29,187 bases of DNA from Chara braunii (lineage: Eukaryota > Streptophyta > Charophyceae > Charales > Characeae): positions 21,213 through 50,399 of the forward strand of contig BFEA01000223.1 in the NCBI GenBank assembly GCA_003427395.1. The letters are read 5' to 3'. Below, piece after piece: positions 28,955 through 29,187 of this stretch. The notes under the pieces are model-generated. The model ran no database searches and was not told where the DNA came from. It worked only from the letters and a program-made list of their open reading frames with translations. The stretch's first letter is position 1. Every line of letters starts with the position of its first letter. A program made the position numbers and the translations under genes.

Positions 28955-29187
28955 CTCCCCTCCAATCCCCCTCAAATGTGCAACATCGCAGTGGGCATAC
29001 CATGAAAAGAAACAAAAGAAAAAAACAGACGAGAAAATCAGATTGCTTTGCAAATGTCTGCTAATCCTCCCCTGCTGCACAACGTTCAAGCAGGCATAAA
29101 AATGAAAAAAAAAAAAAAAATGCACACTGAGTTGCAAATGCCCGCTAATCCTCCCCTGCTGTGCAACGTTCAATCAGACATAAAACT
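28955..29187. repeat. About 84-bp direct repeats upstream of the hAT gene
   Basis: TTGCAAATG followed by (C/T)C(C/T)GCTAATCCTCCCC and GCAACGTTCAA(G/T)CAG-like sequence occurs at 29048 and again 84 bp later at 29132. A more diverged copy lies at about 28960-29000 (TGTGCAACATCG, GGCATACC). Copies are separated by A-rich runs. They sit where hAT elements carry subterminal transposase-binding repeats, but the window ends before any terminal inverted repeat. Confidence 0.6.

Overview
This is a repeat-dominated stretch of a eukaryotic nuclear genome with no host gene that I can support. The gag-like protein at 19052-20365 and the hAT transposase at 26003-28863 look to me like families from the charophyte alga Chara braunii. 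That is recognition from memory, not a search. Short N runs and one N-separated perfect duplication show draft assembly.

About 886-17289 (minus strand) is one giant, decayed Ty3/gypsy LTR retrotransposon. Reading along the minus strand: a 3.7-kb 5' LTR (17289-13588, TGTCG...CGACA ends, largely built of minisatellites); a primer-binding site of tRNA-Asp type (13586-13570); a leader of about 1 kb; about 4.5 kb of extra reading frames of unknown function (12609-8117); gag with zinc knuckle and a retropepsin (8116-5153); reverse transcriptase, RNase H and integrase (about 5151-1471); a G-rich polypurine tract; and the first ~470 bp of the 3' LTR (1358-886). The 3' LTR is then cut off by another repeat. 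The two LTR segments differ at about 22 of ~470 positions. gag-pol carries at least 14 in-frame stops and at least three frame changes, so this copy is dead. The long coding module between leader and gag is the most interesting part of the window.

17290-19050 holds a TA-centred inverted repeat (arms ~17387-18150 and ~18175-18945) rich in CGAACGTTCGGG-type motifs. A half copy lies at 596-885 and a terminal scrap at 17290-17318, right against the LTR, so the giant element probably landed in a member of this family.

19052 to about 22740 (minus strand) is a second LTR retroelement fragment. It has the end of an LTR, a tRNA-iMet-type PBS (22217-22206), a ~1.8-kb leader with a cluster of ACGT-core boxes, and a gag gene broken by one TAG. 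No pol is present.

22740-26000 has no recognisable gene and is filled with microsatellites (CT, GA, CA, GGA) and a GCGCAT-rich tract. 26003-28863 (minus strand) is a hAT-superfamily transposase with BED finger, D-D-E residues and C-terminal dimerisation region, with one frameshift before an acidic, AT-hook-bearing tail. Repeats of about 84 bp lie upstream of it at the window edge.
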